A DNA stretch of 64,000 nt from JALZAI01 sp038212215. Its GTDB lineage: Bacteria; Actinomycetota; Actinomycetes; Mycobacteriales; Jatrophihabitantaceae. A program made the translations under genes and the position numbers. Of the stretch, positions 26,391 through 35,127 are shown piece by piece. Numbering within the stretch: position 1 is the first letter of the stretch; every line of letters starts with the position of its first letter. Below the pieces are notes generated by a model. It was not told the DNA's origin. It searched no databases and saw only the letters and a list, made by a program, of their open reading frames with translations. The stretch lies in assembly GCA_038212215.1 (NCBI GenBank), contig JBBQUT010000022.1, positions 1 to 64,000 of the forward strand. Direction: 5' to 3'.

Positions 26391-27295
26391 ATCGGCATCA
26401 CCCGATCCGACCCGTGCGAGGTGCGCTCGAGGATGACCTCTTCGAGGCTGCGGCGTTCCGGCACCAGCTCGCGGACCGGGACGCCGCGCGCGACGAGCAT
26501 CGCGTTGAGGTCGGCCGGTGCCTCGCCGCGCACGATCAACCGGGCCCCGTCGCGGGCCTCGACCCGACCGTCCAAAAGGGCGACGGCAGCGTCCGGATCG
26601 GGCGTCTCGATGAGGGTGCGTCCGGTCGGGCCACACAGCACCTCGAGCGAGTCCTGCACCACGAGCCGGCCGCGATCCAGCGCGCCGACCCGGGTACACA
26701 TCTGCTCGATCTCACCGAGCAAATGGCTGGACAGGAACACGGTCGTCCCGCCGCGGTTGAGACGCACGAGCAGCTCGCGGATTTCGCGGATGCCCTGCGG
26801 GTCGAGCCCGTTCGTCGGCTCGTCCAGGATCAGTAGCTGCGGTTCCCGCAGCAGCGCCGAGGCCAGACCGAGCCGCTGGCGCATACCGAGCGAGTAGGCA
26901 CGGACCGCTTTGCTTCCGACCGCCGAGAGGCCGACCTCCTCCAGGACGCGGTCGATGCGCTGGCGCCGCGATGCCCGACCGCCGCCGGTCCCGCTCGCGT
27001 CCAGGATGCTGAGATTGGCCCGCGCGGACAGGTGCCCGTAGGCCGCCGGGCCCTCGATCAGCGTGCCCACCGAGGGAAGCACCTTGAGCGCCGACCTGGG
27101 CATCGGTCGTCCCATCAACTCGATGTCGCCGGAGGTCGCGAGCACCAGGCCGAGGATCATCCGTACCGTCGTCGTCTTGCCCGAGCCGTTCGCGCCGAGA
27201 AAGCCGTAGATGTCGCCCTCATGGACGTCGAGGTCGATGTTGTCGACTGCGCACAGCTTGCCGAAGCGCTTGGTGAGCCCATGCGTTCGGATCAC
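26387..27295 (-). CDS. ABC transporter ATP-binding protein
   Basis: 302 residues from GTG 27295, which overlaps the TGA of the upstream gene. Walker A is GANGSGKTTT (residues 34-43), signature region YSLGMRQRLGLA, Walker B LLILDEPTNGLDP, H-loop LSSHLLGE. The C-terminal about 75 residues form the small accessory domain of NatA-like exporters. The upstream in-frame extension to 27376 lies inside the neighbouring gene and is not used. Very similar in type to the ATPase at 5172-6074, but with its own partner genes. Confidence 0.9.
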   Translation of the reverse strand: MIRTHGLTKRFGKLCAVDNIDLDVHEGDIYGFLGANGSGKTTTVRMILGLVLATSGDIELMGRPMPRSALKVLPSVGTLIEGPAAYGHLSARANLSILDASGTGGGRASRRQRIDRVLEEVGLSAVGSKAVRAYSLGMRQRLGLASALLREPQLLILDEPTNGLDPQGIREIRELLVRLNRGGTTVFLSSHLLGEIEQMCTRVGALDRGRLVVQDSLEVLCGPTGRTLIETPDPDAAVALLDGRVEARDGARLIVRGEAPADLNAMLVARGVPVRELVPERRSLEEVILERTSHGSDRVMPI

Positions 27296-28398
27296 GAGAC
27301 GAACCCCGAAAGCGCCGGCAACTGCCGCTCCGCCGTGACGAGGGTCTTCGGCGTCACCGTGCCGGCGAGCAGCCACCGCGTGCCGTTGGGCGCGCGTGCG
27401 GTGAGGCGCAGCGTCACCGGACCGATCTGCAGGCCCGCGGCAGTGCCCTGCTGGGTGACGGCGGCGGCACCGCTGAGCTGGCCGGCGAGCTCGTCGGCCA
27501 GTCGCGGCGGCAGCGGCAGCGCGACGAGCAGAGTAACTCCGCGCCCGTACAGCCCGACCGAGTCGAAGCCGGCCTGGAAGCCCGGCGCCCGGGTCAGGCC
27601 GGCGAGGCGCACCGGCGGCGTGGCCTGGGCGAACTGATCGAGGGACGAGACGATGTCAGGCAGTTCGTCGGTGTGCACCTGGGCGCCCGCGGGCGGCGTG
27701 AAGACGGTCCGGGCGGCTGTCGGGCGGTGCGGGGTGACATCCAGCATCGCGGAGCTGAGCACGGCGGGTCCCGTGCGGCCGAACACGTCGACCCGAAGGG
27801 CCAGCCCGGACGGCAGCGCCCACACCTGTACCTGGCTGATGCTTGACGCCGGGGCGGCTGGGCGCAGGCGGAGGCCCGGGACGTCCCGTCCGGCGATACG
27901 CCGGTCGGGCAGTCGGCTCACCTCGCTTGCCACTGCCTGGCTGAGCAGCCGGCGCGCGAGCGAGGGCGGCAGCAGATCGTCCGCGCGGGGCAAGCGGGCC
28001 TGCGGTGCGGCGGCGAAGTCGGTCCGCTCGGCGAAGTTGTCCTCGTAGTCCCATCGCCAGGTGCCGGCGGCGTCCTGGTGGTAGTCCCGCTCGCCGACCG
28101 CGTTCACGGTGTCCACGCGCCAGTCCGACGCTGCGCGCCACCACACCCGCAGGTCTGTACGACCGCCCAGCAGATCGGCGAGCGAGCTGAAGTCGGAGTT
28201 GGTGACCGGCAGGGCGAGCGCGCCCGCGGACTCGGCGTAGCCGGAGTAGCCGATGCCGGCCGATGCCTGGATCCGGGTCAGCAGGGCAGTTGCGGAAATG
28301 CTGGTTCGCGCGACGGGGATCCGGCTGATGACGTACGGGGCGAGCAGCAACAGCACCGCGCCAGCGGCCACGACTGCCCAGCGGCGCGCGGTGGTCAT
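27292..28398 (-). CDS. Membrane-anchored extracytoplasmic LolA/MucB-like protein
   Basis: 368 residues. One N-terminal membrane segment (RWAVVAAGAVLLLLAPYVI) is followed by a large extracytoplasmic region: IGYSGYAESAGALALPV, DLRVWWRAASDWRVDTVNAVGERDYHQDAAGTWRW. This string of beta-strands looks like the LolA-type fold of outer-membrane-lipoprotein carrier and sigma-regulator proteins. Such proteins occur in actinobacteria as first gene before an ABC ATPase and permease, as here, where each gene overlaps the next by four bases. It could bind the exported compound or sense the cell surface. Fold and role are inferred. Confidence 0.6.
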   Translation of the reverse strand: MTTARRWAVVAAGAVLLLLAPYVISRIPVARTSISATALLTRIQASAGIGYSGYAESAGALALPVTNSDFSSLADLLGGRTDLRVWWRAASDWRVDTVNAVGERDYHQDAAGTWRWDYEDNFAERTDFAAAPQARLPRADDLLPPSLARRLLSQAVASEVSRLPDRRIAGRDVPGLRLRPAAPASSISQVQVWALPSGLALRVDVFGRTGPAVLSSAMLDVTPHRPTAARTVFTPPAGAQVHTDELPDIVSSLDQFAQATPPVRLAGLTRAPGFQAGFDSVGLYGRGVTLLVALPLPPRLADELAGQLSGAAAVTQQGTAAGLQIGPVTLRLTARAPNGTRWLLAGTVTPKTLVTAERQLPALSGFVS

Positions 28399-28403
28399 AC
28401 TGC

Positions 28404-28409
28404 AAGGTA
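28404..28409 (-). promoter_or_regulatory. Putative -10 box (TACCTT) of the three-gene export operon
   Basis: Read on the minus strand, TACCTT lies five bases before the ATG at 28398 and no ribosome binding site is visible, suggesting a leaderless transcript for the 28398-25569 operon. Confidence 0.4.
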
Positions 28410-28580
28410 CGTGGCCGCGAGCCGGACCGTTCAGTCGCGATCACCGGCAGCGGTCACCAGGGGCTGAACGCTCCCCGAACGGCGACGGCGACTCACCTCG
28501 ACGTAAGTGTCCAGGAGTTGTGGCGGTCATGGGGAGCGTGCGCGTCAAGCTCGGCAGCTTGCCTGGGACACGTGGATGAC

Positions 28581-29005
28581 TCAGGCATGCAGGGTAGGAC
28601 GGTAGATGAGCTCGTGGGTACGGCCGTCGAACGTCTGAGTCTCGATCAGCTCGAGGTCGAAGTCGGCCCCGCCCTGGAAGATCGAGTCCACTCCGGTCTG
28701 ACCGGTGATCACAGGGAAGATCGTCACCTGGACACGGTCAACCAGCCCGGCAGCCATCAGCGCCCGGTTCAACGTCAGGCTGCCGTGCGAGCGCAGCGGC
28801 ACGTCGGACTCCTCCTTCAGTTGCGCGAGGACATCGACGGGGTCGCCGCTCGCGAGGGTCGCGTCCGGCCAGTCGAGAGATGCTTCCAGCGTGGTCGACA
28901 CCAAAGCTCGGGGCCCTGCTTACCCCAGTAGCCGCCCCAGTCGCCGCTGTGGGCGCCGAAGCCGTCAAGGCTGGAAAAGACGTCGAAGGTGTAGGTAGCG
29001 GTCAT
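28581..29005 (-). pseudogene. RibD_C/dihydrofolate-reductase-like protein with internal deletion and frameshift
   Basis: The 5' part (29005 to about 28908) reads MTATYTFDVFSSLDGFGAHS and GDWGGYWGKQGPEL, the usual N-terminus of these small oxidoreductases. The 3' part (about 28904-28581), in another frame, reads VSTTLEASLDWPDATLASGD, VPLRSHGSLTLNRALMAAGLVD and ELIYRPTLHA, the usual C-terminal half. In intact homologues roughly 50 residues, including the nucleotide-binding RRTY-type segment, lie between these parts. They are missing, and the frame changes at the joint near 28906. The gene cannot give a normal product. A start-side ribosome binding site (GAGGAGGA) is still perfect, so decay looks recent. 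Confidence 0.75.
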
Positions 29006-29299
29006 GATGTCCTCCTCGAGTGCGGTTGATCGGCGTTATCCCTTCTACGAACGCCGGGACCCCGATCCGACACCGACTCCGGTATCTCTTCGAGAAACCT
29101 TTCTGCTGGACTGACGCGGGTCGGACACGCGGGATGTCGCGGCCTGTTGGAGTCGCCGCCAATGCCGCCGTCGGCGGCGGTCGCTTCGCGAGCGACGGTC
29201 GGCGTAGCTTTCGGTCGTGGGTCAGACCAGGATCGGGTTGGGCGAACTCCGATCGGATGCCACCTCCGGGGCGCAGCAGGCTGAGCGAATTCGGTCCCG

Positions 29300-30709
29300 A
29301 TGAGCGGCCGGCGGCTGTCACGGCGGTCGGGCGCGGGTCGCGCCGCGGCACCGGTCCGGATCGTTCACCTGGGCCTGGGCAACTTCTTCCGCGCTCACCA
29401 GTGCTGGTACACCGATCATTCCCCGGACGCGGCCGACTGGGGAATCGTCGCCTTCACCGGTCGACGCGACTCGGGCCTGGTGAGGGAACTCAATGAGCAG
29501 GACGGCCTGTACACGCTGGTCGCGCGCGGCAACGACCGGGACCGCTTCGAGGTTGTGAGCTGCTTGTCGCGAGCTCACGCGGCCGCCGAGAACGATGCCT
29601 GGTTACGTGCGATGGCGTCGCCCGAACTGGCCGCCGTCACCGTCACCGTGACCGAGGCCGGTTACCTTCGCGGCCTCGACGGCGGTCTCGACACGGCGCG
29701 ACCGGAGGTCCGGGCTGACATCGCGGCCCTGCGGGCGGACCTCACCGCCCCGGCACGTACCGCTCCCGGACGGTTGCTCGCCGGCATCGCCGCCCGCCGC
29801 GCCGCCGGTGCGGGTCCGATCGCACTCGTACCGTGCGACAACACACCCGGAAACGGCGCGCTGGCCCGACGGGTCACCCACGATCTGGCCGAGGCCATCG
29901 ACCCCGATCTCGCCGCGTGGTGCACCGAATCGGTCTCTGTCGTCACCACAATGGTCGACCGCATCACGCCCGCCACCGTCGCTGAGGACATCCGCATCGT
30001 TGGTGACGCGACGGACTTCGACGACCGGTGCCCGGTCGTCGGCGAGCCGTTCGCGGAATGGGTGCTCAGCGGCGCCTTCCCGGCCGGGCGCCCGCAGTGG
30101 CACCGCGCTCACGCGAGGTTCACCGAAGACGTCACGCCGTACGAGCATCGCAAGCTCTGGCTGCTCAACGGGGCGCATTCCCTGCTCGCCTATGCCGGCC
30201 CGCTCCGCGGGAACGCTACCGTGGCGCAGGCCATCGACGACGACACCTGCCGGTCCTGGGTTCAGGAATGGTGGACCGTTGCGTCAGCACAATTGGGTCA
30301 ACCGGAACCCGACCTGGCCGCGTACCGCGCCGCCCTGCTGCACCGATTCGCCAACACCCGCATGAATGATCGCCTCGATCGCATCGCCGCGGACGGCTCG
30401 CAGAAGTTGCCGATCCGGATCATTCCCGTCCTGCGCAGCGAGCGGGCCGCCGGACGACTGCCGGCCGGCGCCACGCGCGTGCTCGCTGCCTGGATCTGTC
30501 ACCTGCGGGCACTGGGCGTACCGGTCGACGACGCCCGCAGCGACGACGTCGTTCCACTCGCCCACGGCCGACTCGCCGACGCCGTACCGCGGGTTCTGGA
30601 CCGGCTCGGACTAGGTCTGGGCAGCGACGCCGCACTTGTCGCCCTCGTTGTCGAGCAGTGCACGCAGCTCACGGGCCAGGCCCGGAAGCGTCGAAGCGCG
30701 CGAGCGTAG
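29300..30709 (+). CDS. Mannitol dehydrogenase family oxidoreductase (fructuronate reductase-like)
   Basis: 469 residues. The N-terminal Rossmann part starts IVHLGLGNFFRAHQ, and the family blocks VPCDNTPGNG (179-186), VDRITP (219-224) and KLWLLNGAHS are all present. In the last block Lys285, Asn290 and His293 fit the KxxxxNxxH catalytic motif of mannitol 2-dehydrogenase. SQKLPIRIIP completes the C-terminal domain. The family oxidises mannitol, arabinitol, tagaturonate or fructuronate-type polyols and sugar acids with NAD(P). ATG at 29300 is used; upstream in-frame ATGs give unlike sequence. The next gene, 129 bases downstream, encodes a LarA-like epimerase, suggesting sugar-acid metabolism. 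Confidence 0.88.
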   Translation: MSGRRLSRRSGAGRAAAPVRIVHLGLGNFFRAHQCWYTDHSPDAADWGIVAFTGRRDSGLVRELNEQDGLYTLVARGNDRDRFEVVSCLSRAHAAAENDAWLRAMASPELAAVTVTVTEAGYLRGLDGGLDTARPEVRADIAALRADLTAPARTAPGRLLAGIAARRAAGAGPIALVPCDNTPGNGALARRVTHDLAEAIDPDLAAWCTESVSVVTTMVDRITPATVAEDIRIVGDATDFDDRCPVVGEPFAEWVLSGAFPAGRPQWHRAHARFTEDVTPYEHRKLWLLNGAHSLLAYAGPLRGNATVAQAIDDDTCRSWVQEWWTVASAQLGQPEPDLAAYRAALLHRFANTRMNDRLDRIAADGSQKLPIRIIPVLRSERAAGRLPAGATRVLAAWICHLRALGVPVDDARSDDVVPLAHGRLADAVPRVLDRLGLGLGSDAALVALVVEQCTQLTGQARKRRSARA

Positions 30710-30838
30710 GCGGTTCGCAGTCCGCGCGAACTTGAAGACCGTCCAGGGAACCAGCACAGCGCCCCGGCCCACACATCTCGAAAGAGAAGGTCGGCTCGTC
30801 GGTTGCGGGAGCAGCAGCGAGGCGCGCATCGTGGCGTG

Positions 30839-32149
30839 ATGACCCGCACCGTGGATCGCGATGTGGACACCACCGAACCGGCTGCCATGATCGGCGGCGC
30901 CGACCAGGTGCTCACGTCCGAGCAGGTGACGGCGTTCGTGGCCCAGTCGCTTGCCGGTGTGGACCTCGACGGGCGCACTGTGTGCGTGATCGTCCCGGAC
31001 GGGACGCGCAGCTGCCCGCTCCCGCTGCTGATCGGCGCGATCCACGACGCGCTGCACGGCCGCGTCGCCTCGATGACCGCGCTCGTCGCCCTGGGCACGC
31101 ACGCCGCCATGGATGAGCAGCAACTGGCCGGTTGGCTCGGCTACCCGGCCGGCGAGCTGGCGAGCCGCTACCCGGGCCTGACCGTGCTCAACCACCGCTG
31201 GAACGACCCCGACACCTTCGTCGACCTCGGCATCATCCCGGCAGCCCGGATCGGCACGCTGTCCGGCGGCCTGCTGCATGCCGCGGTTGACGTGAAGCTC
31301 AATCGCGCGGTCGCCGAGCACGACATCGCCCTCGTCGTCGGCCCGGTCTTTCCCCACGAGGTGGTGGGCTTCTCCGGCGGCAACAAGTACTTCTTCCCCG
31401 GCGTCGCCGGGCAGGAGATCATCGACCTGTCGCACTGGTTGGGAGCGTTGATCAGCAGCGCGAACATCATCGGCACCCGCGGCGTGACCCCGGTCCGAGC
31501 GTTGATCGACGAGGCCGCTGCGATGGTCCCCAGCCGTCGCCTGGCACTGTGCGTGGTCACCCAGGTCGGGACCGGAGCGCTCCACGCTGCGACATTCGGC
31601 ACGCCGGAGGCCGCTTGGGCCGCCGCAGCGGACGTGTCGGCGCAGACCCACGTCCGGTACCTGACCGCGCCGGTCACCCGCGTGCTGTCGCTGATGCCCC
31701 GCAAGTACGACGACATCTGGACGGCGGCAAAAGGCTTCTACAAGCTCGAACCCGTGGTGGCCGACGGTGGTGAAGTGATCATCTACGCCCCCCACATCAC
31801 CGAGATCGCCGCGATGCACCCGGAGGTCAACCAGATCGGCTACCACTGTCGCGACTACTTCGTGAAGCAGTGGGCCCGGTTCAAGACCGTGCACTGGGGC
31901 GTGCTGGCCCATTCGACCCACCTGCGAGGCGCCGGCACCTGGGACGCGGACACAGGTGAACACAGCCGCGTCACCGTCACGTTGGCAACCGGCATCCCTG
32001 AGGACGTGGTCCGGTCTGTGAACCTGAACTACCTGGATCCCGCCTCGATCGACATCGCGGCCTGCGAGGCCGACCGAGATACCTTCGTCGTCCACGACGC
32101 CGGAGAGGTCCTGTTCCGGTTACGCGGACAAGACGCGGAGAGCCGATGA
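30839..32149 (+). CDS. LarA-like nickel-pincer racemase/epimerase (DUF2088)
   Basis: 436 residues of the lactate racemase superfamily. Motifs: VPDGTRSCP (54-61), VALGTHAAM with His88, PHEVVGFSGGNKYFFPG with His173 and Lys183, and His199 in DLSHW. The spacings His173-Lys183-His199 equal those of the LarA catalytic residues His174-Lys184-His200, and GTH corresponds to His108. These residues bind the nickel-pincer nucleotide and act as acid/base catalysts, so the protein should be active if the cofactor is made. No larB, larC or larE gene is in the window. ATG 30839 was preferred to an in-frame ATG at 30803. The substrate is probably a 2-hydroxy acid. Confidence 0.82.
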   Translation: MTRTVDRDVDTTEPAAMIGGADQVLTSEQVTAFVAQSLAGVDLDGRTVCVIVPDGTRSCPLPLLIGAIHDALHGRVASMTALVALGTHAAMDEQQLAGWLGYPAGELASRYPGLTVLNHRWNDPDTFVDLGIIPAARIGTLSGGLLHAAVDVKLNRAVAEHDIALVVGPVFPHEVVGFSGGNKYFFPGVAGQEIIDLSHWLGALISSANIIGTRGVTPVRALIDEAAAMVPSRRLALCVVTQVGTGALHAATFGTPEAAWAAAADVSAQTHVRYLTAPVTRVLSLMPRKYDDIWTAAKGFYKLEPVVADGGEVIIYAPHITEIAAMHPEVNQIGYHCRDYFVKQWARFKTVHWGVLAHSTHLRGAGTWDADTGEHSRVTVTLATGIPEDVVRSVNLNYLDPASIDIAACEADRDTFVVHDAGEVLFRLRGQDAESR

Positions 32150-32288
32150 ACGATGTCGCCACGTCCGTGAACTTCCATAGGTCTTCGTGAGCGATTCGCT
32201 ATAGGCATCACGGTGGTGCGCATGATTTGAGTGATGCCACAGACCCGTTCTGGTCCGTCGTCATCATCGGGCGGTGACTGGCGCTAGC

Positions 32289-32294
32289 TAGGCT
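32289..32294 (+). promoter_or_regulatory. Putative -10 box (TAGGCT) of a leaderless LAL-regulator transcript
   Basis: TAGGCT ends six bases before ATG 32301 with no ribosome binding site in between. A TAGCTAGGCT overlap makes the exact box ambiguous by four bases. No clear -35 is seen. Confidence 0.45.
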
Positions 32295-32300
32295 GCCGGC

Positions 32301-35027
32301 ATGCTCCACGGTCGAGAGCGCGAGCGGGAACGGATCGGCGTCCTTCTCGTCGGGGCGTGGGCGTTGCGGGGTAGCAGCCTCGTCCTGCGCGGCGAACCTG
32401 GTGTGGGCAAGTCGAGCCTGTTGCAGGACTGCATCGGCCGCGCCGAGGGCATGCAGGTGTTGTCGACTCAGGGAATCGAATCGGAATCGCCTTTGGCGTT
32501 CGCGGCGCTGCATCGGCTCCTGCGTCCGGCGATGGCGCACGCGAACCAGTTGCCCGCTGCGCAGGCGCATGCTCTGCGGCGCGCCTTCGGCGAGGAAGCC
32601 GAATCGGCCGGCGACCGCTTCGTGATCTTCGTTGCGGTGCTCACTCTGCTGTCCGAGCTCGCAGAGCAGGCACCTGTGCTTTGTGTGGTCGACGATGCTC
32701 ACTGGTTGGACGACGCTTCAGCGGCCGCGCTCGCCTTCGTCGCCCGGCGCGTCGGACCGGAGCGCATCGCCTTGCTGTTCGCGGCCCGCGAGGGCGACGT
32801 GCGCCGGTTCGACGGCGTCGGCATCCCGGAACTGATGATCGACGGTCTCGACGCCGAGGCGGCGCGCGCGCTGCTCGACGAACAGGCCGAGGCGCCGGTA
32901 TCGCGTCAGGTTCGGGAGGCGTTGATGCGCCAGACCGGCGGGAACGCTCTCGCGCTCGTCGAGTTGCCGAAGGCGCTGTCCGCGCCTCAGTTGAGCGGGA
33001 AGGTTCCGTTGCCGGCCTCGTTGCCACTGACGGCCGACGTCCAGCGAGTGTTCCTCGATCGTTGCCGCCACCTCGGTTCGCAGGCGCAGACGCTGTTGCT
33101 GGTCGCAGCGGCCGACGACTCGACCCAGTCCGCGACCGTCCGTGCGGCTGCGGCACTGCTTGGCGCGGGGTCCGAAGCGCTCGAGGAGGCCGAGGACTCC
33201 GGTCTGTTAGTCGTATCCGGCTCGCGGGTCGCGCTGCGGCACCCGCTGGTGCGTTCCGCGATCTACCAGGGTGCGACCAGCGGGGCGCGGCGGCGGGCGC
33301 ATTCCGCCCTCGCCCAGGTGATGGTGGCCGACGAGGATGTCGACCGGCAGGCGTGGCATCGGGCCCGGGCGGTCGATCAGCCGGACGCCGGGGTGGCGGC
33401 GGCACTCGATCACGCGGCCGAGCGTGCGGCCCGGCGGGGAGGCTACGAGGCCGCGAGTGCCGCGCTCGAGCGGGCGGCCGAACTCACCGCGGACGACGCG
33501 GATCGGGCGCATCGACTCTTCGCAGCGGCGACCAATGCGTGGCTTGCCGGGCAGATGGCGCGCGCGGTGTTCCTGGCCGACGACGCCCGCCCGCGCACCG
33601 CCGACCCGACGCTGCGTGCAGACCTCGACCGGCTTCGGGGACGCGTCGAGCTCAACGCCGGCTCGGTGGCGGCCTCGATCCGCATCTGGACGAACGCCGC
33701 CCGCAGCGTCGCAACCTCGGACGGGGAAAGAGCCCGCGAGATCGGGATGCAGGCCACCGCAGCGTCGACATTCGTTCATCCGTTTGACCGCACCGACCTC
33801 GATCCGGACGAGCTGTGCGGACCGTTCGGGACCGGCGCGGCGGATCGTGAGCAGTGCGTGGCGAATCTGCTTCTCGGATTCCATGCGCTGCTCTCCGGCG
33901 ATTTGCACCGAGCGGCAGGCCCGTTGTCAGCGGCGCTCGCCGCCGGCCGCAATCTGACCGAGACCGATCTGCTCACCAACCTGGGTATTGCGGCATTCCA
34001 CCTCGGTGACGATGATGCCTTCCGGCGCAGCTTCACCCGTCTGCTCGCGCAGTCCCGCGACGACGGCGCTGTCGCACTCGTGCTGTTCGCCCTGCCCCGT
34101 CTCGCGCTCGCCGATCTGGCCGGGGGGCACTGGACCAGCGCGGGCGATCACGCGACGGAAGCGCTGAGCCTGGCCCGCAGCCTCGGTCAGGAGGCGCTGA
34201 CCACCATGCCCCTGGCTCAGCTTGCGTGGATCGCGGCGCAACGCGGCGACGACAACTACGACGCGTTGATACGTCAGCTCGACGATGTCGTGAGCCGCCA
34301 GCGCACGACCGGGATACTGGGTGTGCTCGTCGAGGACTCCCGGCATTGGGCGCAGGCGTGTCACCACGCGCTGGCCGACCGCCCCGCGGCCGCGCTGCAC
34401 CAGCTCGAACTCATGAAACAGCCGTCGTTCACCCGGCTCGCAGCCTATGACCGGCTCGAGGTCGCGGTGCGCGCCGATCAACCCGACACCTTCGCTGCCT
34501 GGTTGGACGAGCTCTCCCACTTCGCCGACGAGGTCGACTCGCCCCGGGCCCGCGCGGTGGTCGCCTTCGGACGAGCGGTGGCGGCGGACGCTTCGTCGGC
34601 GGAAACGCATTTCCTCGAGGCACTCGCGCACCAGGACGCCGCGGCGCGGCCGTTCGAGGCCGCCCGCATCCATCTCGCATTCGGGGCGTTCTTGCGCCGG
34701 GCCCGTCGGCGCGTCGATGCTCGCAACCACCTCCGCGCGGCGCTGAGCACCTTCGAGGACATTCGGGCTCGTCCGTGGGCGGAGCGGGCCCGACGAGAGC
34801 TGCGGGCGTCGGGCGAATCCGCTCGCAAGCGGGACGAGTCGACGGCGACCGACCTGACGGCACAGGAACGCCAGGTAGCGCGCCTGGTTGCCGACGGCAT
34901 GTCCAACCGCGATGTGGCGGCCCAGCTGTTCCTTAGCCCGCGGACCATCGATTTCCACCTGCGCAACGTCTTCGCCAAGACCGGGGTGAGTTCGCGCGGC
35001 GAGCTTGTGCACCTCGAACTGGGCTGA
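32301..35027 (+). CDS. LAL-type LuxR family regulator with AAA ATPase domain
   Basis: 908 residues. The N-terminal AAA domain has Walker A GEPGVGKSS (31-39) and Walker B VLCVVDDAHWLDD (about 126-138). The long middle region is TPR-like helical repeats (ALERAAELTADDADRAHRLF and similar). The C-terminal LuxR helix-turn-helix is LTAQERQVARLVADGMSNRDVAAQLF with SPRTIDFHLRNVFAKTG. This is the MalT/LAL architecture, in which ATP and an inducer bind before DNA binding. It lies 100 bases upstream of the MFS exporter, hydrolase and flavoprotein genes on the same strand and probably controls them. It is intact, unlike the SARP-type relative at the left end of the window. Confidence 0.92.
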   Translation: MLHGRERERERIGVLLVGAWALRGSSLVLRGEPGVGKSSLLQDCIGRAEGMQVLSTQGIESESPLAFAALHRLLRPAMAHANQLPAAQAHALRRAFGEEAESAGDRFVIFVAVLTLLSELAEQAPVLCVVDDAHWLDDASAAALAFVARRVGPERIALLFAAREGDVRRFDGVGIPELMIDGLDAEAARALLDEQAEAPVSRQVREALMRQTGGNALALVELPKALSAPQLSGKVPLPASLPLTADVQRVFLDRCRHLGSQAQTLLLVAAADDSTQSATVRAAAALLGAGSEALEEAEDSGLLVVSGSRVALRHPLVRSAIYQGATSGARRRAHSALAQVMVADEDVDRQAWHRARAVDQPDAGVAAALDHAAERAARRGGYEAASAALERAAELTADDADRAHRLFAAATNAWLAGQMARAVFLADDARPRTADPTLRADLDRLRGRVELNAGSVAASIRIWTNAARSVATSDGERAREIGMQATAASTFVHPFDRTDLDPDELCGPFGTGAADREQCVANLLLGFHALLSGDLHRAAGPLSAALAAGRNLTETDLLTNLGIAAFHLGDDDAFRRSFTRLLAQSRDDGAVALVLFALPRLALADLAGGHWTSAGDHATEALSLARSLGQEALTTMPLAQLAWIAAQRGDDNYDALIRQLDDVVSRQRTTGILGVLVEDSRHWAQACHHALADRPAAALHQLELMKQPSFTRLAAYDRLEVAVRADQPDTFAAWLDELSHFADEVDSPRARAVVAFGRAVAADASSAETHFLEALAHQDAAARPFEAARIHLAFGAFLRRARRRVDARNHLRAALSTFEDIRARPWAERARRELRASGESARKRDESTATDLTAQERQVARLVADGMSNRDVAAQLFLSPRTIDFHLRNVFAKTGVSSRGELVHLELG

Positions 35028-35127
35028 GCGGCCACACCGGACCAGACCCGGCGATTTCACCGGCGCGAGTGCCGGCCTGCGGACGGGAGGGTCAGCGGCA
35101 CACAGTTAGCCGTCCCAGGGAGTCGTC

